A DNA stretch of 64,000 nt from CAYFPS01 sp964345075 (GCA_964345075.1 CAYFPS010000006.1:95952-159951), one strand, 5' to 3'. Shown: positions 46,829-56,500, counted from the first letter of the stretch. Numbers and translations: made by a program. The notes: generated by a model not told the origin, from the letters alone.

Positions 46829-49586
46829 GCCAATGGCGCTTGTCGCCCTCCTGCTGATGCTGGCTCCCGCCCTGCTGGCCGCCGGTCGCATCGAGGGAAC
46901 CATCACCGACGCTGAATCGGGCGAGGGCCTGATCGGTGTCAACATTGTGGTGATGGGTACCTACAAGGGCGCGGCCACGGACTTTGACGGGCATTTCCTG
47001 ATCCAGGAAGTTGCGCAGGGCAGTTACGATCTGGAGGTCACGTCGCTTGGTTACAAGACCGTGATCGCCACTGGCATTTTCGTGACCGACGGACTTGTAA
47101 CACAGCAGGACTTTGCCCTTCAGAAGAGCTACATCAAAGGTGAGGATGTCGTGATCGTCGGCAAGAAGCCGCTCTTTGAAGTGGATAACACCTCTTCCAG
47201 TTCGGTGCTGGATCTGGAGGAGATCCAGACCCAGGTGGTGGAAGACATCACGGATGTGGTCGGCCAGCAGGCCGGTGTGACAAAGTCCGACAACGAGATT
47301 CACATTCGCGGTGGCCGTGCCGACGAGAACCTCTACATCATTGATGGTCTAACCGTCAAGGATCCCGTGTCCGGTGAGGGCTCGGGCGTCTACCTGAGTG
47401 CGGAGGCGGTCAAGCAGATCGAGGTGATCACGGGTGGCTTCAATGCCGAGTACGGCGAGGCAATGTCGGGCGTGATCAACGTGGAAACACGCGAAGGCGA
47501 CGACAAGTTCTTCGGCAGTTTCCAGTGGAAGCGCGACAACCTCTGGCAGGGCTTTCCCAATACCAGCCAGAATCAGGATGTGATCGAGCTTTCCGCAGGC
47601 GGGCCGCTACCCAGTTTTGGCCTGCCCGGCAGTATGGCCTGGTTCCTCAACGCTTATGGCAGTTTTGGTGATACATACTTGCCCCATGCCACGGAGCTGG
47701 AGCCCTACCGGGATTGGATGGACGCGCTGGCCCTGCGTGAAGAAAACAACGGCAGCGTGCTGGCCAAGCTGACCTGGCGCCCAAAATTGACACGCAAGCT
47801 GGTGCTCTCGACCGGACGCAGCGCGCAGGTCAGCCAGGGCTACTTCACCAGTCTGGTGGAAGATCGCCGCTTCTATCCTTACGAGTACCAGTACAATCTG
47901 GACAACTACAACACCTTCAGCCAGGAAAGCCGTCAGGTCGGACTTAACTGGAAGGAAACGCTCTCCGAGCGCAGCTACATCGATATCAACTACGGCATGT
48001 TCTACATCAACCAGCATGCCGATGCCGGCAAGCACTGGGAGGATTACGATCGTCCGCTGGACATCGATCCCACCTGGTACCTGATGAATCCCGATGGCAG
48101 CATCGTGATCTTCCAGGGTGACGGCTTCTACGATTACGGTGACACAGACTTCTGGCACGATCACTATGCCCTGACCCACTCGCTCAAGGGCTCGCTGACC
48201 ACGCAGCTGACCGATCACGAGATCAAGACCGGCTTCGAGCTTGAAAACACCGAGATGCAGCTGCTGCATATCAATGCCCCCTGGCTGGCCGCTCCGGGCG
48301 CCCCCGGCCGCGACTTCGACCTGTATCACGCCTGGACCGCCGCTGGCGCCATGTATGTGCAGGACAAGATCAGCTACAAGGGTATGAACGCGAACATCGG
48401 CCTGCGTCTGGACTTCTGGCGGCCGGGCAGCTATGTGGAAGATGTGGTCGCCGATCCGAACACAGCCATTCTGACCGAGGCCGCGCGCGCCAAATTCTAT
48501 GACGAGACCTTCGAGGCCTTTGGTGGCCGCTGGAAGGCGCAGCTCTCACCGCGACTGGGCATCAGTCATCCGATCACGGATAACGACATGCTCTTCTTCA
48601 GCTATGGCCACTTCAGTCAGCGTCCCAAGTACGCCTATGTCTACGCCAAGCTCAAGACTTCCAGCCAGGGCAGCTACCAGCTCTTCGGTAATCCCAATCT
48701 GAGTCCGACGACGACGGTTGCCTACGAACTGGGCGTGAAGCACCGCTTCAACTCGAATAGCGTGTTACAGGTGACGGCCTTCTACAAGGACATGTTCAAC
48801 TATGTGACCGCCTTCCGCGTAAACAGCAACCATCCGCGCTACGGATCGATTTCGTATACGCAGTACTGGAATATCGATTACGCGCGCAGCCGCGGTGTGG
48901 AGCTTTCCTGGCGTCATCGCTTTGAGCGCTGGTGGAGCTTCAACTGGAACTTCAGCTACAGCGTGTTGACTGGAAAGAGTTCGAGTCCGGCTGAAGACCT
49001 GCTTAATCAGGTACGCGTGGGTACACAGGATGAAGACCTCTCCGAGAGTTTCCTGCGCTGGGACAAGCCGATTCAGACCAGTGCCAACATCAGCTTCTAT
49101 GCGCCGCGCGACAAGGCTCCTGTCATCATGGGCCGCCAGTTGCCCGATCGCTGGGGCTTCAATCTGCGCATCGAGCTGGAAAGCGGTCAGCGCTACACGC
49201 CCCAGTACATTGATATCGGTGACATCAACAATCCCGATGACGATGAGCCCAAGGATGTGGAAGACAAGCCCTACACCGAGCTTTCCACCATGCGCAAGCT
49301 GGTGGACATGAAGTTCTTCAAGGATATCGACCTCCCGGGCGGACTGGATATGCGCGCCTTTGTCGAGATCGAAAACGTTTTCAACTTCCGTAGCCCGGCT
49401 TCGTCCGGCTGGATCAACACGCTGACTGGCGAAGTCTGGGAAGAAGGTGACCCCTTTATTGCCAACAATCGCGTGTATTACGAATGGAGCGAAGAATTGA
49501 GCCGTGAGCGCGTGCGCCCGCCCGGTACCCCTGCCCGCTACAAGGAGCCGCGGCAGGTGATGTTCGGCCTCTCAATTCGTCTCTAG
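46809..49586 (+). CDS. TonB-dependent outer-membrane receptor
   Basis: 925-residue receptor. A signal peptide is followed by a carboxypeptidase-regulatory-like domain (IEGTITDAESGEGLIGVNIV, then GSYDLEVTSLGYKTV). The plug follows (VVGQQAGVTKSDNEIHIRGG and YIIDGLTVKDPVSG, then GFNAEYGEAMSGVINVETRE). The long C-terminal barrel has many Tyr/Trp-rich strands and ends in MFGLSIRL. SusC-like layout. It imports a substrate using TonB energy; the ligand is unknown. A start at 46812 is equally possible. Octamers at 47668 and 48322. Confidence 0.9.
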   Translation: MMNSTGRPMALVALLLMLAPALLAAGRIEGTITDAESGEGLIGVNIVVMGTYKGAATDFDGHFLIQEVAQGSYDLEVTSLGYKTVIATGIFVTDGLVTQQDFALQKSYIKGEDVVIVGKKPLFEVDNTSSSSVLDLEEIQTQVVEDITDVVGQQAGVTKSDNEIHIRGGRADENLYIIDGLTVKDPVSGEGSGVYLSAEAVKQIEVITGGFNAEYGEAMSGVINVETREGDDKFFGSFQWKRDNLWQGFPNTSQNQDVIELSAGGPLPSFGLPGSMAWFLNAYGSFGDTYLPHATELEPYRDWMDALALREENNGSVLAKLTWRPKLTRKLVLSTGRSAQVSQGYFTSLVEDRRFYPYEYQYNLDNYNTFSQESRQVGLNWKETLSERSYIDINYGMFYINQHADAGKHWEDYDRPLDIDPTWYLMNPDGSIVIFQGDGFYDYGDTDFWHDHYALTHSLKGSLTTQLTDHEIKTGFELENTEMQLLHINAPWLAAPGAPGRDFDLYHAWTAAGAMYVQDKISYKGMNANIGLRLDFWRPGSYVEDVVADPNTAILTEAARAKFYDETFEAFGGRWKAQLSPRLGISHPITDNDMLFFSYGHFSQRPKYAYVYAKLKTSSQGSYQLFGNPNLSPTTTVAYELGVKHRFNSNSVLQVTAFYKDMFNYVTAFRVNSNHPRYGSISYTQYWNIDYARSRGVELSWRHRFERWWSFNWNFSYSVLTGKSSSPAEDLLNQVRVGTQDEDLSESFLRWDKPIQTSANISFYAPRDKAPVIMGRQLPDRWGFNLRIELESGQRYTPQYIDIGDINNPDDDEPKDVEDKPYTELSTMRKLVDMKFFKDIDLPGGLDMRAFVEIENVFNFRSPASSGWINTLTGEVWEEGDPFIANNRVYYEWSEELSRERVRPPGTPARYKEPRQVMFGLSIRL

Positions 49587-49595
49587 GAGCAGCCC

Positions 49596-50591
49596 ATGCA
49601 CAAGCATACAAGCAAGATCCTGATCGGCCTTCTGCTGCTGGGCGCTTCTTCAAGTCCCGCGCAGGAGCTGATTCGCAACTATGGCGAGGAACGCGCCGGT
49701 ACCACCGTGTTACAATTCCTCAAGATAGGTGTGGGTGCCCGTGCCGAAGGTATGGCCCAGGCCTATGTGGGTGTGGCCGATGACGCCAGCGCCCTTTACT
49801 GGAACCCGGCCGGCCTCAATCTGCTGGAGCGCTCGCAGGTCAGCTTTCATCATCTGGACTGGCCGGCGGAGATCAGCTACGACTACATCGGCTACGTGCA
49901 TCGCCTGAGTGATACATGGAAGCTGGGATTGGCCTACGCACAGCTGAAGACTGACGAGATGCCCGTGACCACGGAAGAGTATCCCGACGGCAACGGGCAG
50001 ACCTTCCTCTTTATGGATCAGGCCCTGCAGCTGACAGCCAGCCTGCGCCTGACCAACCAGTTTGCCGTTGGCGCTTCCGTCAAGTATGTCTGCAAGGACA
50101 TTGCTGATGTCACAATGAGCGGAATGCTGCTGGACCTGGGCACCCACTACATGACGGGCTGGCGCGATCTGTCCGTGGCTGTTGCGCTGGTCAACTTCAG
50201 TGGACAGTTCCGGCCCGATGGCAGCTACGATCCCACCAACGATGACGACACGCGCAGCCGTGACTGGGAGGACTTCCCGGCACCAACGGTCTTCCGCCTG
50301 GGCAGTGCCGTGACGCTGTGGGAAAAGGGCGATCACAGTGTGCTGGGTTCGGCCCAGGTGAATCACCCGGTGGACAATCTGGAGACCTATCACTTTGGCA
50401 CCGAGTACGGCTGGCGTGATACATGCTTCCTGCGCGGCGGCTGGAAGTTCAACGGTGGCGAGGAGAGCTGGGCGGCCGGTGTCGGCCTCAAGTTCCGCTA
50501 TCAGGGAATCGGCGTTCAGCTCGATCTGTCTTACAGCGATTTCGGTTTGCTGGGTGACAGTCAGCGCTTAAGCTCTCAGGTGGACTGGTAA
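49596..50591 (+). CDS. PorV/PorQ-family outer-membrane protein
   Basis: 331-residue outer-membrane protein with signal peptide. FLKIGVGARAEGMAQAYVGV, then ASALYWNPAGL, is the hallmark of PorV/PorQ (UPF0164), barrels that shuttle or attach type IX cargo at the surface. The rest alternates amphipathic strands and ends RLSSQVDW. AGGAG precedes the ATG. It sits among type IX cargo genes and a TonB receptor, which supports a role in this surface system. Confidence 0.85.
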   Translation: MHKHTSKILIGLLLLGASSSPAQELIRNYGEERAGTTVLQFLKIGVGARAEGMAQAYVGVADDASALYWNPAGLNLLERSQVSFHHLDWPAEISYDYIGYVHRLSDTWKLGLAYAQLKTDEMPVTTEEYPDGNGQTFLFMDQALQLTASLRLTNQFAVGASVKYVCKDIADVTMSGMLLDLGTHYMTGWRDLSVAVALVNFSGQFRPDGSYDPTNDDDTRSRDWEDFPAPTVFRLGSAVTLWEKGDHSVLGSAQVNHPVDNLETYHFGTEYGWRDTCFLRGGWKFNGGEESWAAGVGLKFRYQGIGVQLDLSYSDFGLLGDSQRLSSQVDW

Positions 50592-51955
50592 TGAGAATGA
50601 CTTTCTTTGGACGCGGGCTGGCCTTTTTCAGCCTGCTTGGAATCATGGCTGCCTGCAGTGTGGACCGCTTTCCGCTGCCCTCCGTCAGCAATGTGGCCGA
50701 AACAGGTTTCGGTGCCGGTGATACAACCTTCCTCATGCTCAACAAGCATATCGATCTGGGCGAGGGTGCCGATCCCGGCGATATCTTCATCAATGATGAC
50801 GGACACATTTATGTGGCCGAAACCGGGCGCGGGACAGTCAGTGTCTGGGATCAGGCGCTTAATCCCTTAAGCGAAGCAGGTCTCGAAGATTTTCAGCTGG
50901 ACGGCATCAAGGGTGTGTGTGTCTCACCCGAGCAGCTTTTCTGTGCAGTGGCCGGCGACAGCGCCATCTGGACGGTCAATCTTCAGGCCAATCGTGAGGA
51001 GCTGGTCTGGGGGCTGGATCGACTGATTGGCACCAGTCCGGAAGGCATTCGTGATACATTGAATGCCGCTGAGATTGCCGCCGAGATCGAAAGCTATCGC
51101 CTGAATCTCTGGGATATTGAATCCGTTGATAGTCTGGATCTGAGCAGCGATGAATTCCAGGCCCGTCTTGGCCAGCGCATTTTCTGGTATGGTTCCGGTT
51201 CCACCCGTCTGGACGGTGTCGCCAAGGGGCGGCCGGGTTACCGCGAACTCTTTGTGATCAACAACAACTCCTTCAACAATCGCATCAACCGAATCCGCTT
51301 TGAGCCATCGGCCATTCTGTTTACGACCAATCCCGATGTTCCGGTTGTCTACCTCTACGCAGCGATTGTCGCGCCGGAGGTGGCCATTGCCGAGGGTACG
51401 GGTGTGGGCACCATGGACGAAGGCCTGTTTATTGATGCCGACGAGCTGGGCAATGTCTACTTCACACAGGCTGCCCCGACCATTGGCTACTGGAAGGTGC
51501 AGCGTCTGGCGGTTGAAGAGTTTGCCGGTGTTGATTACTGGTCCTTTGATTTCGGCCTGCAAGGGCGTGACATCATGACGGCCGGTCGTTACGATCAGGC
51601 ACTGGACCTGACCTATACGCAGTCGAATGTCTACGTAGTGGATCGCCGTGATGCTGTCGATGGTCAGGCCGCCCAGCACCGGGTGCAGGTCTTCAAGCGT
51701 AATGGGGACTTCCTGCTGCCGCTGGGCGCGCGCAAACTGCAGCGTGATACAACACTGGTTGTGGATGGAGTGGCCGTTGACACAACCCTCAAGGTCTGGA
51801 GTTACGACCAGCTTACGGATCCGCGCAGTGTGGCCGTCTACGGCAACCGCAGTGATCGCGCAGGTACAAGTGACGAGACGGTTTTCGTCAGCGACGGCAA
51901 CCTGATTCGCCTCTTTTCGCTCAGCGTGTCGGAAGACGATTTGCCATCCCAGTAG
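50591..51955 (+). CDS. Lipoprotein with NHL/beta-propeller-like repeats
   Basis: 454 residues. Lipoprotein signal with lipid-modified Cys in IMAACSVD. Propeller-like repeats are seen as GDIFINDDGHIYVAETGRGT and VSVWDQALNPL, with later TYTQSNVYVVDRRD and RVQVFKRNGDFLLPLG, and TVFVSDGNLIRLFSL near the end. Probably a surface or periplasmic binding protein; ligand unknown. The ATG overlaps the PorV-like stop. Three octamer copies (50718, 51051, 51744) lie inside. Confidence 0.7.
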   Translation: MRMTFFGRGLAFFSLLGIMAACSVDRFPLPSVSNVAETGFGAGDTTFLMLNKHIDLGEGADPGDIFINDDGHIYVAETGRGTVSVWDQALNPLSEAGLEDFQLDGIKGVCVSPEQLFCAVAGDSAIWTVNLQANREELVWGLDRLIGTSPEGIRDTLNAAEIAAEIESYRLNLWDIESVDSLDLSSDEFQARLGQRIFWYGSGSTRLDGVAKGRPGYRELFVINNNSFNNRINRIRFEPSAILFTTNPDVPVVYLYAAIVAPEVAIAEGTGVGTMDEGLFIDADELGNVYFTQAAPTIGYWKVQRLAVEEFAGVDYWSFDFGLQGRDIMTAGRYDQALDLTYTQSNVYVVDRRDAVDGQAAQHRVQVFKRNGDFLLPLGARKLQRDTTLVVDGVAVDTTLKVWSYDQLTDPRSVAVYGNRSDRAGTSDETVFVSDGNLIRLFSLSVSEDDLPSQ

Positions 51956-51963
51956 GAATCAAG

Positions 51964-52605
51964 ATGCACCTGCGTAGTTTAAGCTTGATTGTCCTTGTAG
52001 CGCTTCTGGCGGGCTGCAAGCATATCATACCCTCCAGCACGGCCGAGCGCATGCCTTTTCCCATGGCTGACAGCATCTTTGTATCACCAGTGTTATCCGG
52101 TGATACTGGCCAGTTCAGCATGCCTGAAAAGCTCTGGCGCAGTTCAGGCGACGAAGCAGACTACATTCGAGTCTGGGTAGCCTTTCTGGAAGAAGAGCTG
52201 AAGCGTCGCGGTTCTGTGCTTGTAACACCGCAGGTAGCCGATTCCACCGCTCACTCCATGTTTCATTGCCCCATGATGGACGATACCTGGCGTGAGATCT
52301 ACGGCGTATCACCGGGTGTAAACAGCCGCATTCTGATCGTGGACGAGATGCAGCTGGTGGCCATTAACCAGAACTGGTTCGAGCGCTTCTTTACTGCCCT
52401 GAATCTGACAGACACGAGCTATCAGGAATGGGGCTATCTGGACTTGAAGTACCGCATCTTCGACATGGACTCCGATGCCGGCAGCGGTCAGCGCCGCCTG
52501 GTCAGCCGCGAGCCGGACACGCCCTGGGTGAGCAATCGCATGGACCGGGCCGGCCGACTGATGATGCGCGGTGCGCGTGATCTATCCGAGGACCTCAAAA
52601 AGTGA
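51964..52605 (+). CDS. Lipoprotein of unknown function
   Basis: 213 residues, signal LSLIVLVALLAGC with Cys18. The mature part has alternating helix and strand (ADYIRVWVAFLEEELKRRGS, then NSRILIVDEMQLVAIN) that recalls lipoproteins with a GNA1162-like fold, but no family is certain. It overlaps the TatT gene by 4 bp, so it may belong to the same transport unit. A GTATCACC...GGTGATAC inverted pair lies at 52081-52106. Confidence 0.55.
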   Translation: MHLRSLSLIVLVALLAGCKHIIPSSTAERMPFPMADSIFVSPVLSGDTGQFSMPEKLWRSSGDEADYIRVWVAFLEEELKRRGSVLVTPQVADSTAHSMFHCPMMDDTWREIYGVSPGVNSRILIVDEMQLVAINQNWFERFFTALNLTDTSYQEWGYLDLKYRIFDMDSDAGSGQRRLVSREPDTPWVSNRMDRAGRLMMRGARDLSEDLKK

Positions 52606-53447
52606 GATTCTGGCTACAGCTGCTGGCTGTCCTGACGCTGCTTTTTGCTGGCTGCGGCAAGCGGCTGGTGGTGAATCAGGTGATCACGCCAGCGCTGGAT
52701 CCCTTTGTGGAGGGCCTTTTCGCCGAGCCGGATCTGGAACTGGCCAGAGGCGGTTTCCAGACGGACCTCCACCTGCTGGAAGGCCTGCGCCGGACCCGGG
52801 ACAATGACCGGCTGGCGGAGCTGCAAGCCACGGCCCTGACCGGTTATGCACTAGTGTATCTGGAAAGTGGACAACCGGAGCGTGCCGGTGAACTCTACCT
52901 GCGGGCCCGCCGCGTGGGCGAAGGCCTGCTGGGTCTGGACCCCTTTGAGCTGAAGCAGCCGGACTTCGATGCCTGGCTGGCGGATCTGAAAGAGGAGGAC
53001 CTGAAGGCCTGCTTCTGGACAGCCTTTCCCTACGGCGCCTGGATGCAGCTGAATCTGGACTCTCAGGAGGCACTCTTCAGGCTGCCACGGGTGGAGGCCC
53101 TGATCAAGCGTTGCCTGGAGTGGGATGAGAGCTATTTCTTCGCCGGCGGCCACCTGCTTCTGGGCGCGATCGACTGCATGCGTCCACGATTTGTCGGTGG
53201 CAATCCCGATGCAGGTCGCGCTCGTTTTCAGCGTGCGGCTGAATTGATGGATGATCCTGCCTTTCTGCTGCCCCTTCTGTTTGAGGCCCGCTATTACTGT
53301 CCGGCCGCCCTTGATGAAACTCGCTTTGACGAACTTCAGACCATCGCCCACTTCCACCATGCTCCCGGGCACCCTTTTGCCCTGTTGAACTCATGGGCGA
53401 TCAGTGTCTTTGCCGATCTGGAAAGCCGCCGTGGCGAGCTCTTCTAA
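52602..53447 (+). CDS. tatT: TRAP transporter TatT component (TPR lipoprotein)
   Basis: 281-residue lipoprotein, lipidated at Cys18 (LFAGC). The body is TPR-like helices: TGYALVYLESGQPERAGELY, then CFWTAFPYGAWMQL (residues 137-150, the TatT hallmark). VGGNPDAGRARFQRAAELM and a C-terminal NSWAISVFADLESR also match TatT. In Treponema pallidum TatT works with a TRAP solute-binding protein and its QM channel, and the order there is T-P-QM. Here the P, Q and M genes begin 4.8 kb downstream after an unrelated island. The GTG start overlaps the previous stop. Confidence 0.82.
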   Translation: MRFWLQLLAVLTLLFAGCGKRLVVNQVITPALDPFVEGLFAEPDLELARGGFQTDLHLLEGLRRTRDNDRLAELQATALTGYALVYLESGQPERAGELYLRARRVGEGLLGLDPFELKQPDFDAWLADLKEEDLKACFWTAFPYGAWMQLNLDSQEALFRLPRVEALIKRCLEWDESYFFAGGHLLLGAIDCMRPRFVGGNPDAGRARFQRAAELMDDPAFLLPLLFEARYYCPAALDETRFDELQTIAHFHHAPGHPFALLNSWAISVFADLESRRGELF

Positions 53448-53767
53448 AAACCGGACAGTGTTTGTGAACTATTGTTAACTGCATTTCCGCGTAAGCCCCA
53501 GCTGCCGTCTAGACCCCATCGATCTGATTGATATTTTTTCAGTGCTCTCTGAATCCTTTACGTTTCGGCTTAGGGATATACGCGAATCAAACAAAACAAA
53601 CAGAAGAGGATTGTGTTCGAGCCGCACGCTTGTTACTCTGTTCACACTATTGCCTGCGCTTGATTTGGACCTGTACATGTTTAGTGATTGCGTTTCATAT
53701 CACCACAAGAACGATTCTCCGGATCGCCCATTTTCGACTTGCAATGCGCAATTGCGCATTTGACTGA
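53448..53767. other. AT-richer non-coding stretch
   Basis: About 320 bp. I see no gene. It contains an 18-bp perfect palindrome at 53743-53760 with core TGCGCAATTGCGCA just before the sorting-domain remnant. It differs in base composition from flanking operons and marks the left edge of the island. Confidence 0.5.
53743..53760. repeat. 18-bp perfect palindrome
   Basis: AATGCGCAATTGCGCATT is its own reverse complement. It lies 8 bp before the remnant of a sorting domain, at the island's left side. It could be a protein-binding or recombination site. Confidence 0.6.
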
Positions 53768-53986
53768 TCCAAAACGGTTCGATTGGATGTTCCGGAAACA
53801 TCCAGCGTCGTGGTGACCTTGTTCAACATGCAACGACAGCGCGTCTTTGAACACAGGCAAGGTGACCTGGCCCCTGGCACGCATGAATTCCGGATTGACG
53901 GGGGCGCTCTTGCCAGTGGTGTTTACGTTGTTCAAGCTCGCTCAGGAAACGCTACGGATCTGAAGAAAGTGATGTTGATCAAATAA
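53768..53986 (+). pseudogene. Orphan C-terminal type IX sorting-domain fragment
   Basis: About 72 codons that read TSSVVVTLFNMQRQRVFEHR, then APGTHEFRIDGG, then ALASGVYVVQARSG, and end KKVMLIK. This is only the C-terminal half of a type A sorting domain. An in-frame stop lies just upstream and there is no signal peptide or cargo region, so the 5' part of the gene is gone. Best read as the 3' end of a deleted or replaced cargo gene. Confidence 0.7.
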
Positions 53987-54002
53987 CAAAGCGTGAAAGG
54001 TG

Positions 54003-54019
54003 GGGGAGCCCGGCTCCCC
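54003..54019. repeat. Inverted repeat before the beta-helix gene
   Basis: GGGGAGCC-C-GGCTCCCC lies 11 bp before ATG 54030. It has no T-tract and could cover the ribosome site of the beta-helix gene. Confidence 0.5.
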
Positions 54020-54029
54020 AAATTACACT

Positions 54030-56480
54030 ATGAAACTCTGGTTACCCTTTCTACTCATTGTCCAAGCAAGCCTTGCCACGATCCTGGAGGTTCAGCTGGA
54101 CTATCCGACGATCCAGGCAGCCATGAATGCTTCGCAGCCCGGTGATACCGTCCTTGTTCCCCCGGGCACCTACCACGAACTGATGACGACTCCCGTGCAT
54201 GATCTGAGCCTGGTCTCGCGCTACATCTTCTCGGCGGACTCCGCCGACATCTCGAACACGATTCTGGACGGAGAGCTGCAGGGCACGATTCTGACTTTGC
54301 CGGAAGGCGAATATCAGTTTGAGTTGATTGGACTTACGGTCAAGAGAGGAATGGGGCAGGAGGATTGGCCTTTTCCCGGGGGAGGACTTTGGGCACAGGG
54401 TGGAATGAGCTTGATGCTGCAGAGTTGTGTGTATAGGGAAAACGACACATCGCAGAACATGGGGTTGGGTTCTGTGCTTTCGGCATTTTACGGAAACGAC
54501 CTTGCGTCACTAAAAATGGATGATATCTCAATTGTCAACAACAATAACGAGCTGAATCCAGATTTGGCAAGGATAAGCCCGGCGTTTTTTGCAAGCTGTC
54601 TTGGGGGAGTCGCAATTCGCAACTTGCTTTGCGATGGGGCCGAATCTGATGATGCTTGCATATATGTTACAACAGAAGACAGCCTGTCCTTGGATACGCT
54701 TCGCGTTACAGGTTTTCACAACACACAGTCCGGAGCAGTTGTCTTTGGTGCGGACAGGGCTTCAACGTTTAACGGAGTATTTGTAAACAACAACCGAAGT
54801 GCAGGAAGAACCTTGGTAGGGCTGTATGTGGATCGAGACTCCGGGGAAGTCTTGAAGTTGAATGATGTTCTTGTCGAGCAAAACAGCGACTCCTTTATCG
54901 TTGAAGACAACGACATCTCGCGTGCCTTTGTGTATGTACAGGCTTCGTGCATTCAGGGAAGCGATATCACCGTGCGAAACAACCGCCAGTTGGTGGGCTA
55001 CTCGCTGTCCATGCGCGCCGATGTCGAGGGTAGTGTTCGGAATCTGCATGTTCATGACAATGAGTCGGGATCAGATCAGACCTACCAAGATATCTACATG
55101 GGGCTGCATGTAAATCTGCACAACATGTCCCTGGTAAATGCCGAGTTCTGGCGAAATGTGTCACGCCTCCCTCCTGTCGCAGGCGATGAGCGTGTGTGGA
55201 GTAGCTGCTCCGTTGCGTCCGGCTACTTCGGTACCAGCGAAGAAGCGGATACCTTGGTTTGGGAAAACTGCAGTTTTCGGGACAATTATATCGTGAACAA
55301 CACGCCGCAAGCAACACTAGCATACGGGGTGAGGGGAAGGACGGTATACTTGCGAGGACTCTTCTGTGGAAATTTGGTGCTTCGCAACTGCGAATGGGTG
55401 AACAATCGGGTCAATCGTATTGCGCCGGAAGTGGACCTGTGGCCTGGGCCGCGAAATGTGGGCTCTACAGTGGAGCTGGAGGGGGAAGGCGCAATCTCGG
55501 ATGGTATGAACGTCATCATCGAGGATTGTGTATTCGCAGACAATGATGATGGCGGCCTGTTTGCCTCCAATGTCGGAAACGGCTTGATACAACGGTGTCA
55601 GTTTGTGCGAAACTCCAGGTATGGTGTGTGGATGTACTCCAATCGTGAAGAAACATCTGTTGCCATGCGAAATACGTTCTTTTACGATGTGCATATGCTC
55701 GACTTTCAGTTAGCACAGCCGCAATACCAAGGAGTCTTTTGGATCCATGCCTGGGAAGGTGATGCACTCATACAAAATGTAAGTGTTGTTAGCTGCTCTA
55801 CTTCGTACCTGGCTTCATTTGGTAATGAAGGCTATGGAAATCCACAGATTGAAAACAGTTGTTTCTCAGACAACTGGTTTGATCAATTCGTCATGGATGT
55901 AGACAACACCCAAGACGGCGAATTCAGCCATTGCCTGGCACCCTTCGAGATCGAGGGAGTTGGAAATGTAGTTGGTGAAGCGACTTTCGACGCTGAATTG
56001 GGTGTCCCCTACCTGGATACTGGCTCGCTCGGCATCGATCAAGGCAATCCGGAAGCTGTTTACCAGGATGTTGAAGATCCGCGTGCGCCTGGCTTCGCCC
56101 TCTGGCCCTCCCAGGGTGGGCTACGTAACGATATCGGTTTCACGGGTGGGCCGCATGCTGCGGTGCTTGACACGAGCTGGGTTGAGGTGGATCCCGACAT
56201 CCCTGATCAACGCCCGGATGTTTATCGATTGGGCAACCCCTATCCAAACCCTTTCAATCCTGCGACCCGAGTCAACTACTGGCTGGAGCACCCGGCCGAG
56301 ATCACCATCAAGGTCCACAACATTCTGGGGCAGGAAGTGGCAAGCCTGGTTCGCGGCATCCAGCCGGCGGGACAGAGCACGATCACGATCGATGGTAGCT
56401 CGTGGGCAAGCGGGGTCTACCTGCTCACGCTGCGTAGCGCTGGTGAGGTCAGAACGAAAAAGCTGCTGGTGTTGAAATGA
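54030..56480 (+). CDS. Parallel beta-helix repeat protein with type IX sorting domain
   Basis: 816 residues with a signal peptide (LWLPFLLIVQASLA). The start DYPTIQAAMNASQPGDTVLV, then PPGTYHE, is the usual N-terminus of right-handed parallel beta-helix proteins. Many Asn-rich turns follow (NCSFRDNYIVNN, DCVFADNDDGGLF). The C-terminal sorting domain has LGNPYPNPFNPATRVNYWL and SSWASGVYLLTLRSAG, ending KKLLVLK. It is surface-exposed or secreted, perhaps binding or cleaving polysaccharide. The central part is clearly less GC-rich than the ends, with more ATA/AAT-type codons. Confidence 0.85.
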   Translation: MKLWLPFLLIVQASLATILEVQLDYPTIQAAMNASQPGDTVLVPPGTYHELMTTPVHDLSLVSRYIFSADSADISNTILDGELQGTILTLPEGEYQFELIGLTVKRGMGQEDWPFPGGGLWAQGGMSLMLQSCVYRENDTSQNMGLGSVLSAFYGNDLASLKMDDISIVNNNNELNPDLARISPAFFASCLGGVAIRNLLCDGAESDDACIYVTTEDSLSLDTLRVTGFHNTQSGAVVFGADRASTFNGVFVNNNRSAGRTLVGLYVDRDSGEVLKLNDVLVEQNSDSFIVEDNDISRAFVYVQASCIQGSDITVRNNRQLVGYSLSMRADVEGSVRNLHVHDNESGSDQTYQDIYMGLHVNLHNMSLVNAEFWRNVSRLPPVAGDERVWSSCSVASGYFGTSEEADTLVWENCSFRDNYIVNNTPQATLAYGVRGRTVYLRGLFCGNLVLRNCEWVNNRVNRIAPEVDLWPGPRNVGSTVELEGEGAISDGMNVIIEDCVFADNDDGGLFASNVGNGLIQRCQFVRNSRYGVWMYSNREETSVAMRNTFFYDVHMLDFQLAQPQYQGVFWIHAWEGDALIQNVSVVSCSTSYLASFGNEGYGNPQIENSCFSDNWFDQFVMDVDNTQDGEFSHCLAPFEIEGVGNVVGEATFDAELGVPYLDTGSLGIDQGNPEAVYQDVEDPRAPGFALWPSQGGLRNDIGFTGGPHAAVLDTSWVEVDPDIPDQRPDVYRLGNPYPNPFNPATRVNYWLEHPAEITIKVHNILGQEVASLVRGIQPAGQSTITIDGSSWASGVYLLTLRSAGEVRTKKLLVLK

Positions 56481-56500
56481 GACAGCAGTTAGCAAACAGG

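Noticed and set aside
53528..53767. Two overlapping open frames of 73-79 codons upstream of the remnant
   Set aside because: No ribosome site, no domain, atypical composition, and they end in a palindrome.
53768..53790. tRNA T-arm-like GGTTCGATTGG
   Set aside because: No acceptor, D-arm or anticodon arm can be drawn, and the stretch codes for the sorting-domain remnant.
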